A model generated the notes under the pieces. It saw only the letters and a list, made by a program, of their open reading frames with translations, searched no databases and was not told the DNA's origin. From NCBI RefSeq assembly GCF_018614655.1, contig NZ_JAGGOG010000003.1, positions 248,001 to 312,000 of the forward strand: 64,000 nucleotides of DNA, given 5' to 3'. The DNA comes from Pseudomonas fluorescens (GTDB lineage: Bacteria > Pseudomonadota > Gammaproteobacteria > Pseudomonadales > Pseudomonadaceae). The position numbers and the translations under genes are program-made. This document shows positions 17,294-25,816 of the stretch, piece after piece (the first letter of the stretch is position 1; the number at the start of each line of letters is the position of its first letter).

Positions 17294-17719
17294 ATGAAAA
17301 AAACACTGTTGATTCTGTCCACACTTGCCCTGCTCAGCGCCTGTAACAAAGAGGCCCAGGACAATAAAGCCGCCCCAAAACCGCCTCCGGTCTCCGTTCA
17401 GGCCACCCTGGTCCCCGAAAACCCGCCGACCGACAAATGGGTTGGCAAGTGGATCGGCGTCGAAGGCCTGAATCTGACCATCAGCAAAGATGACACTATC
17501 GGTCGCGGCCACTACGTACTGACCATGCAATACGGCCTCGATGCCGATGACTCCGGAACCTTCAAAGGGGTGGCCACCGAAGACGGCATCAGCTTTACCC
17601 GCCCCGACGGCCCGCAAATCCTGCGTGCCGGCGACGGTGAAGCCACCGGTTTGAAGTGGCTGGCCGATAAAAAGGACTGCCTGGTGGTCAATAGCGGCGA
17701 AGGCTATTGCCGTCCGTAA
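17294..17719 (+). CDS. Small lipoprotein of unknown function
   Basis: The 141-residue precursor has a textbook lipoprotein signal (MKKTLLILSTLALLSAC, Cys at 17). A proline-rich linker follows (KAAPKPPPVSVQ). The globular part starts near DKWVGKWIGVEG and looks like a small beta-barrel ending GEGYCRP. Residue +2 is Asn, so outer-membrane sorting is likely. No close relative is recognised beyond conserved pseudomonad lipoproteins. Confidence 0.8.
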   Translation: MKKTLLILSTLALLSACNKEAQDNKAAPKPPPVSVQATLVPENPPTDKWVGKWIGVEGLNLTISKDDTIGRGHYVLTMQYGLDADDSGTFKGVATEDGISFTRPDGPQILRAGDGEATGLKWLADKKDCLVVNSGEGYCRP

Positions 17720-17813
17720 CATCCCTGGGATTAGATAGCGTCAGACAGCCGGACTGGCGCCAACCCGACTCACCAACAACACTGATCTGCACGTTTATCA
17801 AGAGGATTGCCAC

Positions 17814-18704
17814 ATGCTATGGAAAAAAGGCCGACGCAGCGACAACGTAGTCGATGCCCGCGATGACAGCGGCGGCGGTGGTGGCGGCATGCGCTTTGGG
17901 GGTGGCAAAGGCCTGAGCCTGACGGCCATTGTGCTGATCGTCGGGGTCGGCTGGCTCACCGGCCAGGACCCGATGCAGATCCTCGGGCAACTGAGTGGCC
18001 AGATGACCGAGCAGGCGCCTTCGGTCAGCCCGCAGACGCGCCAGGCACCGCCGGCCAATGATGAACAGGCCGACTTCGTCCGCGCCGTACTCGGAGATAA
18101 CGAAGACACCTGGGCCCAGGTATTCCAGGAAAACGGCCTGACCTACAAGAACCCCAAGTTGATCCTGTTCCGTGGCCGGGTGAACTCCGCCTGCGGTGGT
18201 GCTACGTCCGCCAGTGGCCCGTTCTATTGCCCGGCTGACCAGCAGGTCTACCTGGACCTGGACTTCTTCCGGGAAATGTCCCAGCGCTTCAAGGCGGCCG
18301 GCGATTTCGCCCAGGCCTACGTGATCGCTCACGAAGTCGGACACCATGTGCAGACCTTGCTCGGGATTTCGTCGAAGATTCAGGCGGCGCGGCAGCAAGG
18401 CCGTCCGATGGAAGGCGACGGCGGCCTGCTGGTGCGCCAGGAACTGCAAGCCGACTGCTTCGCCGGGGTCTGGGCCAATCGAGCGCAGAAGCGCCTGAAC
18501 TGGCTGGAGCCGGGCGACATTGAGGAAGCGCTGAATGCGGCCAATGCCATCGGCGACGACCGTCTGCAGCAGCAAGGCCAGGGTCGTGTCGTGCCTGATT
18601 CGTTCACCCATGGTACTTCTGCACAGCGGGTGCGCTGGTTCAAGACCGGCGTTGCCAATGGCCAAATCAACCAATGCGACACCTTCACCGCCAAGAGCCT
18701 CTGA
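17814..18704 (+). CDS. Putative neutral zinc metallopeptidase, YpfJ family
   Basis: The 296 residues match the YpfJ (zinc_peptidase-like) family. The N-terminus MLWKKGRRSDNVVDARDDSG with a glycine run leads to one membrane helix (LSLTAIVLIVGVGWLTG at about residues 36-52). The periplasm-facing domain has the zinc-binding HEVGHH motif at about residue 170. Conserved ELQADCFAG follows and supplies the likely third ligand. The physiological substrate is unknown for the family. The next gene begins at the base after the stop, so the pair is cotranslated. Confidence 0.88.
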   Translation: MLWKKGRRSDNVVDARDDSGGGGGGMRFGGGKGLSLTAIVLIVGVGWLTGQDPMQILGQLSGQMTEQAPSVSPQTRQAPPANDEQADFVRAVLGDNEDTWAQVFQENGLTYKNPKLILFRGRVNSACGGATSASGPFYCPADQQVYLDLDFFREMSQRFKAAGDFAQAYVIAHEVGHHVQTLLGISSKIQAARQQGRPMEGDGGLLVRQELQADCFAGVWANRAQKRLNWLEPGDIEEALNAANAIGDDRLQQQGQGRVVPDSFTHGTSAQRVRWFKTGVANGQINQCDTFTAKSL

Positions 18705-19679
18705 ATGAATAAACGATCGGGATGGCTGCTGGGCGTGTTGATTACCTGCTCCTCCACCTGGGCCGCCGAGCATGGGGTCAAGGTGGTCAGTCCCGATCGG
18801 TTTCACCTGGAGGCCGGTGACCTGAGCGTTGGCCTGAGCCAGGACTGGCGCCAGCCACTGCCTCAGGTGACCCGTGCACTGATCATCGTCCATGGCCGGC
18901 TGCGCAATGCCCAGACTTACCTGAAGAGCGGCGAAGTGGCAGCCAGGAGCGCAGGACAAAGCACCAATACCTTGGTGATTGCACCGCAGTTTCTCAACGA
19001 ATCCGATGTCAAACGCAACCCGCTGAACCCGCAGGTTTTGCGCTGGCATGGCAATGACTGGATGGCCGGTGAGCCATCAATCGGGCCTGGCCACGTCAGT
19101 TCCTACGGGGCGCTGGACCAGATCATCAAGCACTTGGGCAATCGCAAGCTGTTCCCGGCCTTGAAGGAAATTGTCGTCGCCGGCCACTCAGGCGGTGCTC
19201 AGGTCGTGCAGCGCTTTGCCCTGACCGGTCACGATCACCCGACCTTGAAAACTGAAGGTGTCAGCCTGCGCTATGTGGTCGCCAACCCATCGTCCTACGC
19301 GTATTTCAGCCCGCAACGCCCGGTGAAATTCGAGGTAGCCAGTTGCCCTGGGTTCAATGACTGGAAGTACGGTATGCAGAAACTGCCGGCCTACACCAAG
19401 GGACAAAGTGCCGAGGTGCTTGAGCAAACGTATGTGGCGCGCGACATCACCTACCTGTTGGGCCAGAAGGACACCGACCCCAATCACCCGGCGCTGGACA
19501 AGCGCTGCGAGGCTGAAACCCAGGGCGCGTACCGGCTGGTTCGCGGGCACAACTATTTCGATTACCTCAAGCAGCGACATCCGCAGTTGAGTCATAAGCT
19601 GGTTGAGGTGCCGGGGGTTGGGCATGACGGGGATAAGATGTTTACCTCGCCTGAGGGACAGAAGGTACTGTTCCCATAA
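18705..19679 (+). CDS. Secreted alpha/beta-hydrolase-like protein
   Basis: The 324-residue precursor begins at ATG 18705, directly after the peptidase stop. It has a signal peptide (MNKRSGWLLGVLITCSSTWAA). The core has an early strand with LIIVHGRLRN, a nucleophile elbow GHSGGAQ at about residues 163-169 and a C-terminal VPGVGHDGDKMF that can supply the catalytic His. These fit an alpha/beta hydrolase with Ser-His catalysis; the acid is not identified. It probably works in the periplasm. The substrate is unknown. Confidence 0.75.
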   Translation: MNKRSGWLLGVLITCSSTWAAEHGVKVVSPDRFHLEAGDLSVGLSQDWRQPLPQVTRALIIVHGRLRNAQTYLKSGEVAARSAGQSTNTLVIAPQFLNESDVKRNPLNPQVLRWHGNDWMAGEPSIGPGHVSSYGALDQIIKHLGNRKLFPALKEIVVAGHSGGAQVVQRFALTGHDHPTLKTEGVSLRYVVANPSSYAYFSPQRPVKFEVASCPGFNDWKYGMQKLPAYTKGQSAEVLEQTYVARDITYLLGQKDTDPNHPALDKRCEAETQGAYRLVRGHNYFDYLKQRHPQLSHKLVEVPGVGHDGDKMFTSPEGQKVLFP

Positions 19680-19702
19680 CCCCTGACAAAACCGAATAAA
19701 AA

Positions 19703-19793
19703 TGTGGGAGCGGGCTTGCTCGCGAAGGCGGTGTATCAGTCACCCGATATATTGACTGACACACCGCCTTCGCGAGCAAGCCCGCTCCCACAC
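19703..19793. repeat. REP-type palindrome pair
   Basis: TGTGGGAGCGGGCTTGCTCG opens the left arm, and its inverse copy ends at CTCCCACA. The loop is about 25 bp. A decayed extra half-site (GCCCGCCCCCACA) follows. It lies between convergent genes. Confidence 0.85.
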
Positions 19794-19828
19794 AAGCCCG
19801 CCCCCACATTGGACTTTCATTGTCTGGT

Positions 19829-20416
19829 CTAGATCATCCCGCGCAACGCCGCACAATCCTCGGCATGCCAATCGGCCAACTCCGGCCATGGGTTATCCGG
19901 CAGATTGACCAGCACGGTTTTCGTCCCCGCCGCCCGACCGCAATCCAGGTCAAAGCGGTAGTCACCCACCATCACCATCTCAGCGGGCGTTACGTCCCAG
20001 GCCTCTGCCAGTTTCAGCAGGCCACCCGGATCAGGCTTGGGCGGAGCATCGTCACGACCCAGCACATCCTCGACAGCAAAGCAGTCCGCCAAGCCGATGG
20101 CTTGCAGCGTTACATGAGCCAGTTCCCGGGCATTGCGGGTCAGGATGCCCAGGCGATAACCACGCTGCGCCAATTCCCGCACCAATTCCACGGCGCCGGT
20201 CGCGGCAACGGAACCCACCGCCAGCTCCCGTTCATGCTCCAGCAACCAGGCATGCTTGGCCGCCGCTTCAGCAGCAGGCAATGCCGCCAGGTGCGTCAGG
20301 ATGTCATCGGTTGCCGGAATATCCAGGGCTACGCGAATCGCTGCAAAGTCATGCACGGCGACCGTAAGCGTGCCGTCCATGTCAAACACCCAATATTTAA
20401 CGTCGCTCAGGCTCAT
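19829..20416 (-). CDS. HAD-superfamily hydrolase
   Basis: This cytoplasmic phosphatase-like protein has 195 residues. It shows HAD motif I DMDGTLT at about residues 12-18, motif II in GILTRN, motif III lysine in PPKPDPGG and motif IV GDYRFDLDCG. The helical cap sits between motifs I and II, as in phosphoglycolate-phosphatase relatives. It overlaps the thioesterase gene by 4 bp (ATGA), so the two form an operon. The substrate is not readable from sequence. Confidence 0.85.
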   Translation of the reverse strand: MSLSDVKYWVFDMDGTLTVAVHDFAAIRVALDIPATDDILTHLAALPAAEAAAKHAWLLEHERELAVGSVAATGAVELVRELAQRGYRLGILTRNARELAHVTLQAIGLADCFAVEDVLGRDDAPPKPDPGGLLKLAEAWDVTPAEMVMVGDYRFDLDCGRAAGTKTVLVNLPDNPWPELADWHAEDCAALRGMI

Positions 20417-21282
20417 GCCCAGTCCTTGCGGTGGCGAATCAAGCCCTCCTGAGTCACCGATGCCACCAGTTGCCCGGCACGGTTGTACACACTGCCCCGG
20501 GAGAAACCGCGGGAGTTACCGGCCCATGGGCTGTCCATGGCGTAGAGCAACCAGTCATCGGCGCGCAGGTCGGCGTGGAACCATAACGCGTGGTCGAGGC
20601 TGGCGACTTGCATGTCTTTCTGCCACACGGTCTTGCCATGGGGCAGCAGTGAAGTGGTCAGCAAACCGAAGTCCGACGCATAGGCCAGCAGGTATTTATG
20701 CAACGCCGGCGAATCGGCCAAGGCGCCATCGGCGCGAAACCACACGTACTTCACCGGGTCAGACGGCTGCGGGTTGAACGGATCTTTCTCGGTCACCGGC
20801 CGCACTTCGATGGGCTTGGGGCACAGCAACTTTTCGCGCATGTGCTCCGGAATCAGGTGCGCCCGCTGCTGAGTCAGCTCCAACTCCGAGGGCAGGTTTT
20901 CCGGGCCGACCACCTGAGGCATGGTCGTCTGATGCTCGAAGCCCTCTTCGTCATATTGGAACGAAGCACTGCAAGTAAAGATCGGGTTGCCCTTCTGGAT
21001 CGCCGTCACCCGGCGCGTGCTGAAGCTGCCGCCATCGCGCACGCGGTCAACCTGATAAACCACCGGCAACGCCGCGTCCCCGGGCCGCAGGAAATAACCG
21101 TGCAGCGAATGCACATGCCGCGCTTCTTCAACGGTCTGGCTCGCCGCCGACAGAGACTGGCCCAATACCTGGCCGCCGAACAGCTGGCGAAAGCCCAGGT
21201 CCTGGCTGCGGCCGCGAAAGAGGTTTTCCTCGATCGGCTCCAGGGTCAGCAGGTCCACCAGATCTTCCAACACTTGGCTCAT
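20413..21282 (-). CDS. tesB: Acyl-CoA thioesterase II
   Basis: TesB hydrolyses medium- and long-chain acyl-CoA to free acid and CoA. The 289 residues match the double-hotdog family. The N-terminal half includes FGGQVLGQSLSAA and LHGYFLRPGD. The C-terminal half has the catalytic Asp in SLDHALWFH, and Gln with Thr in SVTQEGLIR near the end. It is the upstream gene of a pair with the HAD hydrolase. Confidence 0.93.
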   Translation of the reverse strand: MSQVLEDLVDLLTLEPIEENLFRGRSQDLGFRQLFGGQVLGQSLSAASQTVEEARHVHSLHGYFLRPGDAALPVVYQVDRVRDGGSFSTRRVTAIQKGNPIFTCSASFQYDEEGFEHQTTMPQVVGPENLPSELELTQQRAHLIPEHMREKLLCPKPIEVRPVTEKDPFNPQPSDPVKYVWFRADGALADSPALHKYLLAYASDFGLLTTSLLPHGKTVWQKDMQVASLDHALWFHADLRADDWLLYAMDSPWAGNSRGFSRGSVYNRAGQLVASVTQEGLIRHRKDWA

Positions 21283-21325
21283 AAAGCAATGCTCCTACAA
21301 CAATCTATTGGGCATTCCGGGATGC

Positions 21326-21895
21326 TTATCCGTGCAGCGTATCCAACCATTGGGCGCGGGTGATGCGGTACAAAACATGATGGCGCAACGGATCATCCGC
21401 TGCGACCTTGGGGTGTTCAAAATCTGCCGATGGATCGTACTGCATGCCGATGGCCTGCATGACTTTCTGTGACGGCAGATTGGTTTGGGTGGTGAACGCG
21501 ACGACCTCATCCAGCTTCAGCCGGTCGAAGCCACAACGCAACGCGGTCCAGGCCGCCTCGCTGGCATAACCCAGGCCCCAATGCTCCTTGGCCAGGCGCC
21601 AGCCAATCTCCACCGACGGGGTGAAGTGCGCATCGAAGCTGACATTCAACAACCCGGTCAGGCCGATAAATTCGCCGCTGTCCTTGCGCTGCAAGGCCCA
21701 CAGACCAAAACCGTACTCGGCGAAATGGCCCCGAATCCGTCCGATCAGCGCCGCACTTTCCAGGCGACTCAGGGTGGCCGGAAAATAACGCATCACCTGC
21801 GGGTCGGCGCACATCCGGGCAAACTCCGGCAGATCGGTATCACTCCATTGGCGCAACACCAAGCGTGCGCTTTCCAATTCCTGTATTGGCTCCAT
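21326..21895 (-). CDS. GNAT-family N-acetyltransferase (RimJ/RimL-like)
   Basis: From ATG 21895, with a GGGGAGGGG site, the protein has 189 residues; upstream codons to 21973 are not supported and would overlap the divergent gene. It opens with LESARLVLRQWSDTDLPEF and has the acetyl-CoA-proximal EIGWRLAKEHWGLGYASEA segment and late NLPSQKVMQAIGM, all hallmarks of the Acetyltransf_3 group. Targets may be ribosomal-protein N-termini, small amines or antibiotics; none is indicated. Confidence 0.87.
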   Translation of the reverse strand: MEPIQELESARLVLRQWSDTDLPEFARMCADPQVMRYFPATLSRLESAALIGRIRGHFAEYGFGLWALQRKDSGEFIGLTGLLNVSFDAHFTPSVEIGWRLAKEHWGLGYASEAAWTALRCGFDRLKLDEVVAFTTQTNLPSQKVMQAIGMQYDPSADFEHPKVAADDPLRHHVLYRITRAQWLDTLHG

Positions 21896-21971
21896 TGATC
21901 CCCCTCCCCTGCCATGTGCGTAAGTGTACCGCGCTGTTAAGATCCGTCGCTGGTCCCCGTCAGAAATTGCC

Positions 21972-22892
21972 ATGCCATTGCCACTGATCTACCACGACGA
22001 CTACAGCCCCGAGTTCCCGGCGGACCACCGTTTCCCCATGGATAAATTCCGCCTGTTGCGCGATCACTTGGTGGACAGCGGCTTGACCCAGGACAGCCAA
22101 CTGCTGCGCCCGGAACTGTGCCCGGCAGAGATTCTGGCCCTCGCCCATGAACCTGGGTATATCGAACGCTACATGAGTGGCGAGTTATCCCGCGAAGACC
22201 AACGGCGCCTGGGCCTGCCCTGGAGCGAAGCCCTGGCCCGACGCACCGTGCGCGCCGTCGGCGGCTCCTTGCTGGCAGCCGAACAAGCGCTGGAACACGG
22301 CCTGGCCTGCCATCTGGCGGGCGGCACCCATCATGCTCATTACGATTACCCGGCGGGCTTCTGCATCTTCAATGACCTGGCAGTGATCAGCCATTACCTG
22401 CTGGAAAGCGGTCGGGTCGACCGGGTGTTGATCTTCGACTGTGACGTGCACCAGGGCGACGGCACCGCGCGTATCCTTGAACACACTCCGGACGCCATCA
22501 CCGTGTCCCTGCACTGCGAAAAGAATTTCCCGGCACGCAAGGCCCGCAGCGACTGGGATATCCCGTTGCCCATGGGCATGGGCGACACCGATTACCTCAA
22601 GGTGGTGGACGATGCCCTCAACTACCTGCTGCCGCTGTATCAGCCCGACCTGGTGCTGTACGACGCCGGTGTCGATGTGCACAAGAACGACGCCCTCGGC
22701 TATCTCAAGCTGACTGACCAAGGCGTCGCCGCCCGCGACGAAAGCGTGATGCGCCATTGCCTGGGCCGCGACATCCCGGTGATGGGCGTGATCGGCGGCG
22801 GCTACAGCAAAGACCGCCCTGCCCTTGCCCGCCGTCACGGCATCCTGCATCACAGTGCGCAACGGGTATGGACGTCATCAGGTTGTCACTGA
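21972..22892 (+). CDS. HDAC-family deacetylase (acetylpolyamine/histone-deacetylase-like)
   Basis: This zinc amidohydrolase has 306 residues from ATG 21972. The active site is complete: GGTHHAHYDYPAGFCIFND with the paired histidines, FDCDVHQGDGTA with Asp and His ligands, and YDAGVDVHKND with the second Asp. Bacterial members remove acetyl groups from polyamines, lysines or acetoin-related substrates. The start FRLLRDHLVDSG resembles AcuC/HDAC-type proteins of pseudomonads. The GNAT gene diverges by 76 bp, which may be coincidence. Confidence 0.9.
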   Translation: MPLPLIYHDDYSPEFPADHRFPMDKFRLLRDHLVDSGLTQDSQLLRPELCPAEILALAHEPGYIERYMSGELSREDQRRLGLPWSEALARRTVRAVGGSLLAAEQALEHGLACHLAGGTHHAHYDYPAGFCIFNDLAVISHYLLESGRVDRVLIFDCDVHQGDGTARILEHTPDAITVSLHCEKNFPARKARSDWDIPLPMGMGDTDYLKVVDDALNYLLPLYQPDLVLYDAGVDVHKNDALGYLKLTDQGVAARDESVMRHCLGRDIPVMGVIGGGYSKDRPALARRHGILHHSAQRVWTSSGCH

Positions 22893-22903
22893 CGTGTGAG
22901 TGC

Positions 22904-22938
22904 TTACCCACAATCGCTGTGGAACTGCCTGTGGATAA
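22904..22938. promoter_or_regulatory. DnaA-box cluster
   Basis: TTACCCACA (22904-22912, one mismatch), TGTGGAACT (22918-22926, two mismatches) and TGTGGATAA (22930-22938, perfect inverse of TTATCCACA) are packed into 35 bp. Two further perfect TTATCCACA boxes lie in the next gene at 23460-23468 and 23511-23519. Binding by DnaA is inferred from the consensus only. Confidence 0.5.
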
Positions 22939-23065
22939 CCTGAGTGAAACTCTCTGTAAGCGAGCAGCCGTATAGCCTGCAGCAAGCTGTATGTTTTTTG
23001 ATCAGGCAGTAACGACATCCTCGGGTAGAATGCTCGGCCTACTTTGCCGAACCGCAGTCACTCCC

Positions 23066-24307
23066 ATGCCTCAGACCCACGCCCAGTCTCATCACGTCAT
23101 CATCATCGGCGGCGGCCCTGCCGGGCTGATGGCCGCCGAAGTGCTGAGCCAGGCGGGGATCAAGGTCGACCTGTATGACGGCATGCCCTCGGTGGGCCGC
23201 AAGTTCCTGCTGGCGGGCGTGGGCGGGATGAACATCACCCACTCCGAAGCGTACCCCGCGTTTCTCTCGCGCTATGCCGAGCGTGCGCCACAAATCGCGC
23301 CGTTGCTGCGTCAGTTCGGCGCCGAAGCGTTGTGCGAATGGATTCACGGGCTGGGGATTCAAACCTTTGTCGGCAGCTCCGGCCGGGTCTTTCCTACCGA
23401 CATGAAAGCCGCCCCGCTCCTGCGCGCCTGGCTCAAGCGCCTGCGGGACCAGGGCGTAGTTATCCACACCCGTCATCGCTGGTTGGGTTGGAATGACGAC
23501 GGTAGCCTGCTTATCCACAGCCCCGAGGGTGATAGAAGCTTGCGCGGCGACGCGGTGCTGCTGGCCTTGGGTGGCGGCAGTTGGTCGCGCCTGGGTTCCG
23601 ATGGCGCCTGGCTCAAGCTGCTGGAAGATAAAGGCGTCCCTTATGCGCCACTGCAACCGAGTAACTGCGGCTTCGAGGTGTCAGCCTGGAGCGAGTTGAT
23701 GGTCAGCAAATTTGCTGGCGCGCCGTTGAAAAACGTCGCCATCGGTTTGGCGGACGATAAACCCCGGCTCGGGGAATGCGTGATCACCGCCACCGGGATT
23801 GAAGGTAGCCTGATCTACGCGCTGTCGGCGCCGATACGCGAGGCGATCAATCGGAAGGGAGCGGCCACGGTGCATATCGATTTGCTACCGGGCAAACCGT
23901 TGAACAAAGTCCTGGCGGCACTGAGCAAACCACGCGGCTCGCGCTCGATGAGCAAGCACCTGCACAGTCAGTTGGGGTTGGATGGCGTGAAAGCCGCGTT
24001 ACTGCGGGAATTGGCACCTGCCGAGCGTTTCAATGATCCGACACAGTTGGCTGTGGATATCAAGGCACTGCCTCTGACCTTGGTGAAAACCAGGCCTATG
24101 GACGAAGCCATCAGCACGGCGGGCGGCGTGCCGTTTGAAGCGCTGGATGAGCGGTTGATGCTCAAGCAATTGCCGGGGGTGTTCTGCGCGGGCGAGATGC
24201 TGGACTGGGAGGCACCGACGGGCGGGTATCTACTGACGGGGTGTTTTGCCAGTGGGCGAGCCGCCGGGCGGGGTGTGCTGGAGTGGCTAAAGCACCGCCC
24301 TCTGTAA
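23066..24307 (+). CDS. NAD(P)/FAD-dependent flavoprotein, HI0933/PP4765 family
   Basis: This is a cytoplasmic flavoprotein of 413 residues from ATG 23066 (MPQTHAQSHHVIIIGGG). The Rossmann GGGPAGLMAAE motif is at about residues 14-24. GRKFLLAGVGGMNITHSE and the C-terminal GEMLDWEAPTGGYLLTGCFASG, the second FAD contact, are diagnostic for the HI0933/YhiN group. The TIGR flavo_PP4765 subgroup fits best. The reaction is unknown. Two perfect DnaA boxes lie in the coding sequence, and the stop codon falls inside a repeat arm. Confidence 0.87.
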   Translation: MPQTHAQSHHVIIIGGGPAGLMAAEVLSQAGIKVDLYDGMPSVGRKFLLAGVGGMNITHSEAYPAFLSRYAERAPQIAPLLRQFGAEALCEWIHGLGIQTFVGSSGRVFPTDMKAAPLLRAWLKRLRDQGVVIHTRHRWLGWNDDGSLLIHSPEGDRSLRGDAVLLALGGGSWSRLGSDGAWLKLLEDKGVPYAPLQPSNCGFEVSAWSELMVSKFAGAPLKNVAIGLADDKPRLGECVITATGIEGSLIYALSAPIREAINRKGAATVHIDLLPGKPLNKVLAALSKPRGSRSMSKHLHSQLGLDGVKAALLRELAPAERFNDPTQLAVDIKALPLTLVKTRPMDEAISTAGGVPFEALDERLMLKQLPGVFCAGEMLDWEAPTGGYLLTGCFASGRAAGRGVLEWLKHRPL

Positions 24308-24411
24308 CCGCTGGCGCAGCCTGCGATCGGCTGCGCAGCAGTCGTCAGTCTCTTGAACCGCTGAAGGTCCTTCGGCCCTTATGCAGCCTCGTACCTCGAC
24401 AGCGGCTACAG
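24302..24411. repeat. 120-bp inverted repeat, degenerate copy C
   Basis: The termini CTGTAACCGCTG and CAGCGGCTACAG, and the right arm ATGCAGCCTCGTACCTCGAC, match copies A and B; the centre is diverged. The left end contributes the TAA stop of the flavoprotein gene at 24305-24307. Confidence 0.65.
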
Positions 24412-24436
24412 GGCGGCCATCGCAGGCACCGAAAAC

Positions 24437-25768
24437 TTACTTCTTCTTACGCGGCCCGGTATTAAACACTGGCACCTTGCGCACGGGCTTGAGCGAAGGC
24501 TCCGCCACCGACACTTCACCACTCTCCACCCACTTGCCCAAGTTGCGCTTGCCGCCACCTGTGGTCTTGGGTTTCTTCGGCTTCTTGGGCTTTTTCACCA
24601 CCTGACCGCTGGAATCAGTGTCCGGCACCCGATGTTCCGGCTCGAAGTCCTGCTCCATATGCCGGGTCAACGTCTGACGGGTCAGCATCTCGATCGCCGA
24701 CAACATGTTCACTTCATCGGCACACACCAGGGAAATCGCCTCACCGGTGTTGCCCGCACGACCGGTACGGCCGATACGGTGGATGTAGTCTTCGGCGACG
24801 ATCGGCAGGTCAAAGTTGACCACCAGCGGCAAGTCTTCGATGTCCAGGCCACGGGCCGCCACGTCGGTGGCCACGAGAATCTGCACTTCGCTGGCCTTGA
24901 AACGATCAAGGGCACGCTGGCGGGTCGCTTGTGGCTTGTCGCCATGAATACCGTCGGCATTGATGCCCAGGCCCTGTAGTTTTTCTACCAACGCGTCCAC
25001 GCCGTTGCGGGTCTTGGCGAACACCAGTACCTGCTTCCAGCGGCCCTTGCGCATCAGGTGCACAAACAGCTCCGCCTTGCGCTTCTTGTCCACCGGCACC
25101 ACCCATTGCTTGACGGTGTTGGCGGCGACGTTGCGCGGGCTGACTTCGACGATCAGCGGGTCAATGAGCATCTGCCCGGCCAGCAGGCGGATTTCGTCGG
25201 AGAAGGTCGCGGAGAACAGCAGGGTCTGGCGCTTTTTCGGCAGCATGCGGTAAATGTTCGCCAGTTCTTCGGAGAAGCCCAGGTCGAGCATGCGATCGGC
25301 TTCATCCAGCACCAGGGTTTGCAGCTGATTGAGTTTCAGCGCGTTCTGACGGAACAGGTCGATCAGGCGGCCAGGCGTGGCGACCAGCACATCGACGCCT
25401 TTGCGCAGCTTCATCATCTGCGGGTTGATGCTCACGCCGCCATACACGGCGTACGTGGTCAGCGGCAGGTGTTGGGCGTACTCAGCGACGCTGGCGTGGA
25501 CCTGCTCGGCCAGCTCGCGGGTCGGGCACAAGATCAGCGCGCGCACCGAGTTGGCGGTGACTTTCGGCCCTTCCATCGTCAGCAGTTGCAGCAGCGGCAC
25601 CGCAAAACCGGCGGTCTTGCCAGTACCGGTCTGGGCAGCGGCCATCAGGTCGCGACCGGCCAGCACCGCCGGAATGGCTTGCGCCTGCACCGGCGTCGGG
25701 GTCTGGTAGCCGAGCGTCTCAAGGGCGCGCAGCAAGGGGTCGATCAGGCCAAGGGTGGCGAAAGTCAT
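24437..25768 (-). CDS. rhlE: DEAD-box ATP-dependent RNA helicase
   Basis: RhlE unwinds RNA in ribosome assembly and RNA decay. The 443 residues include the Q motif (YQTPTPVQAQAIP), Walker A AQTGTGKT at about residues 42-49, PTRELAEQ, DEAD, SAT, and motif VI HRIGRTGRAG. The C-terminal 75 residues are basic and lysine-rich (KKPKKPKKPK), as expected for an RNA-binding tail of RhlE. It is monocistronic, with a degenerate repeat behind it. Confidence 0.92.
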   Translation of the reverse strand: MTFATLGLIDPLLRALETLGYQTPTPVQAQAIPAVLAGRDLMAAAQTGTGKTAGFAVPLLQLLTMEGPKVTANSVRALILCPTRELAEQVHASVAEYAQHLPLTTYAVYGGVSINPQMMKLRKGVDVLVATPGRLIDLFRQNALKLNQLQTLVLDEADRMLDLGFSEELANIYRMLPKKRQTLLFSATFSDEIRLLAGQMLIDPLIVEVSPRNVAANTVKQWVVPVDKKRKAELFVHLMRKGRWKQVLVFAKTRNGVDALVEKLQGLGINADGIHGDKPQATRQRALDRFKASEVQILVATDVAARGLDIEDLPLVVNFDLPIVAEDYIHRIGRTGRAGNTGEAISLVCADEVNMLSAIEMLTRQTLTRHMEQDFEPEHRVPDTDSSGQVVKKPKKPKKPKTTGGGKRNLGKWVESGEVSVAEPSLKPVRKVPVFNTGPRKKK

Positions 25769-25816
25769 GGAAGTACCGTAGGAAAAAGTCAGCGCAAGGT
25801 CGCAATGCGCCGCAGT

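Noticed and set aside
19703-19793. CRISPR repeat
   Set aside because: The repeat is an isolated inverted pair with no regular spacers; it belongs to the dispersed REP family.
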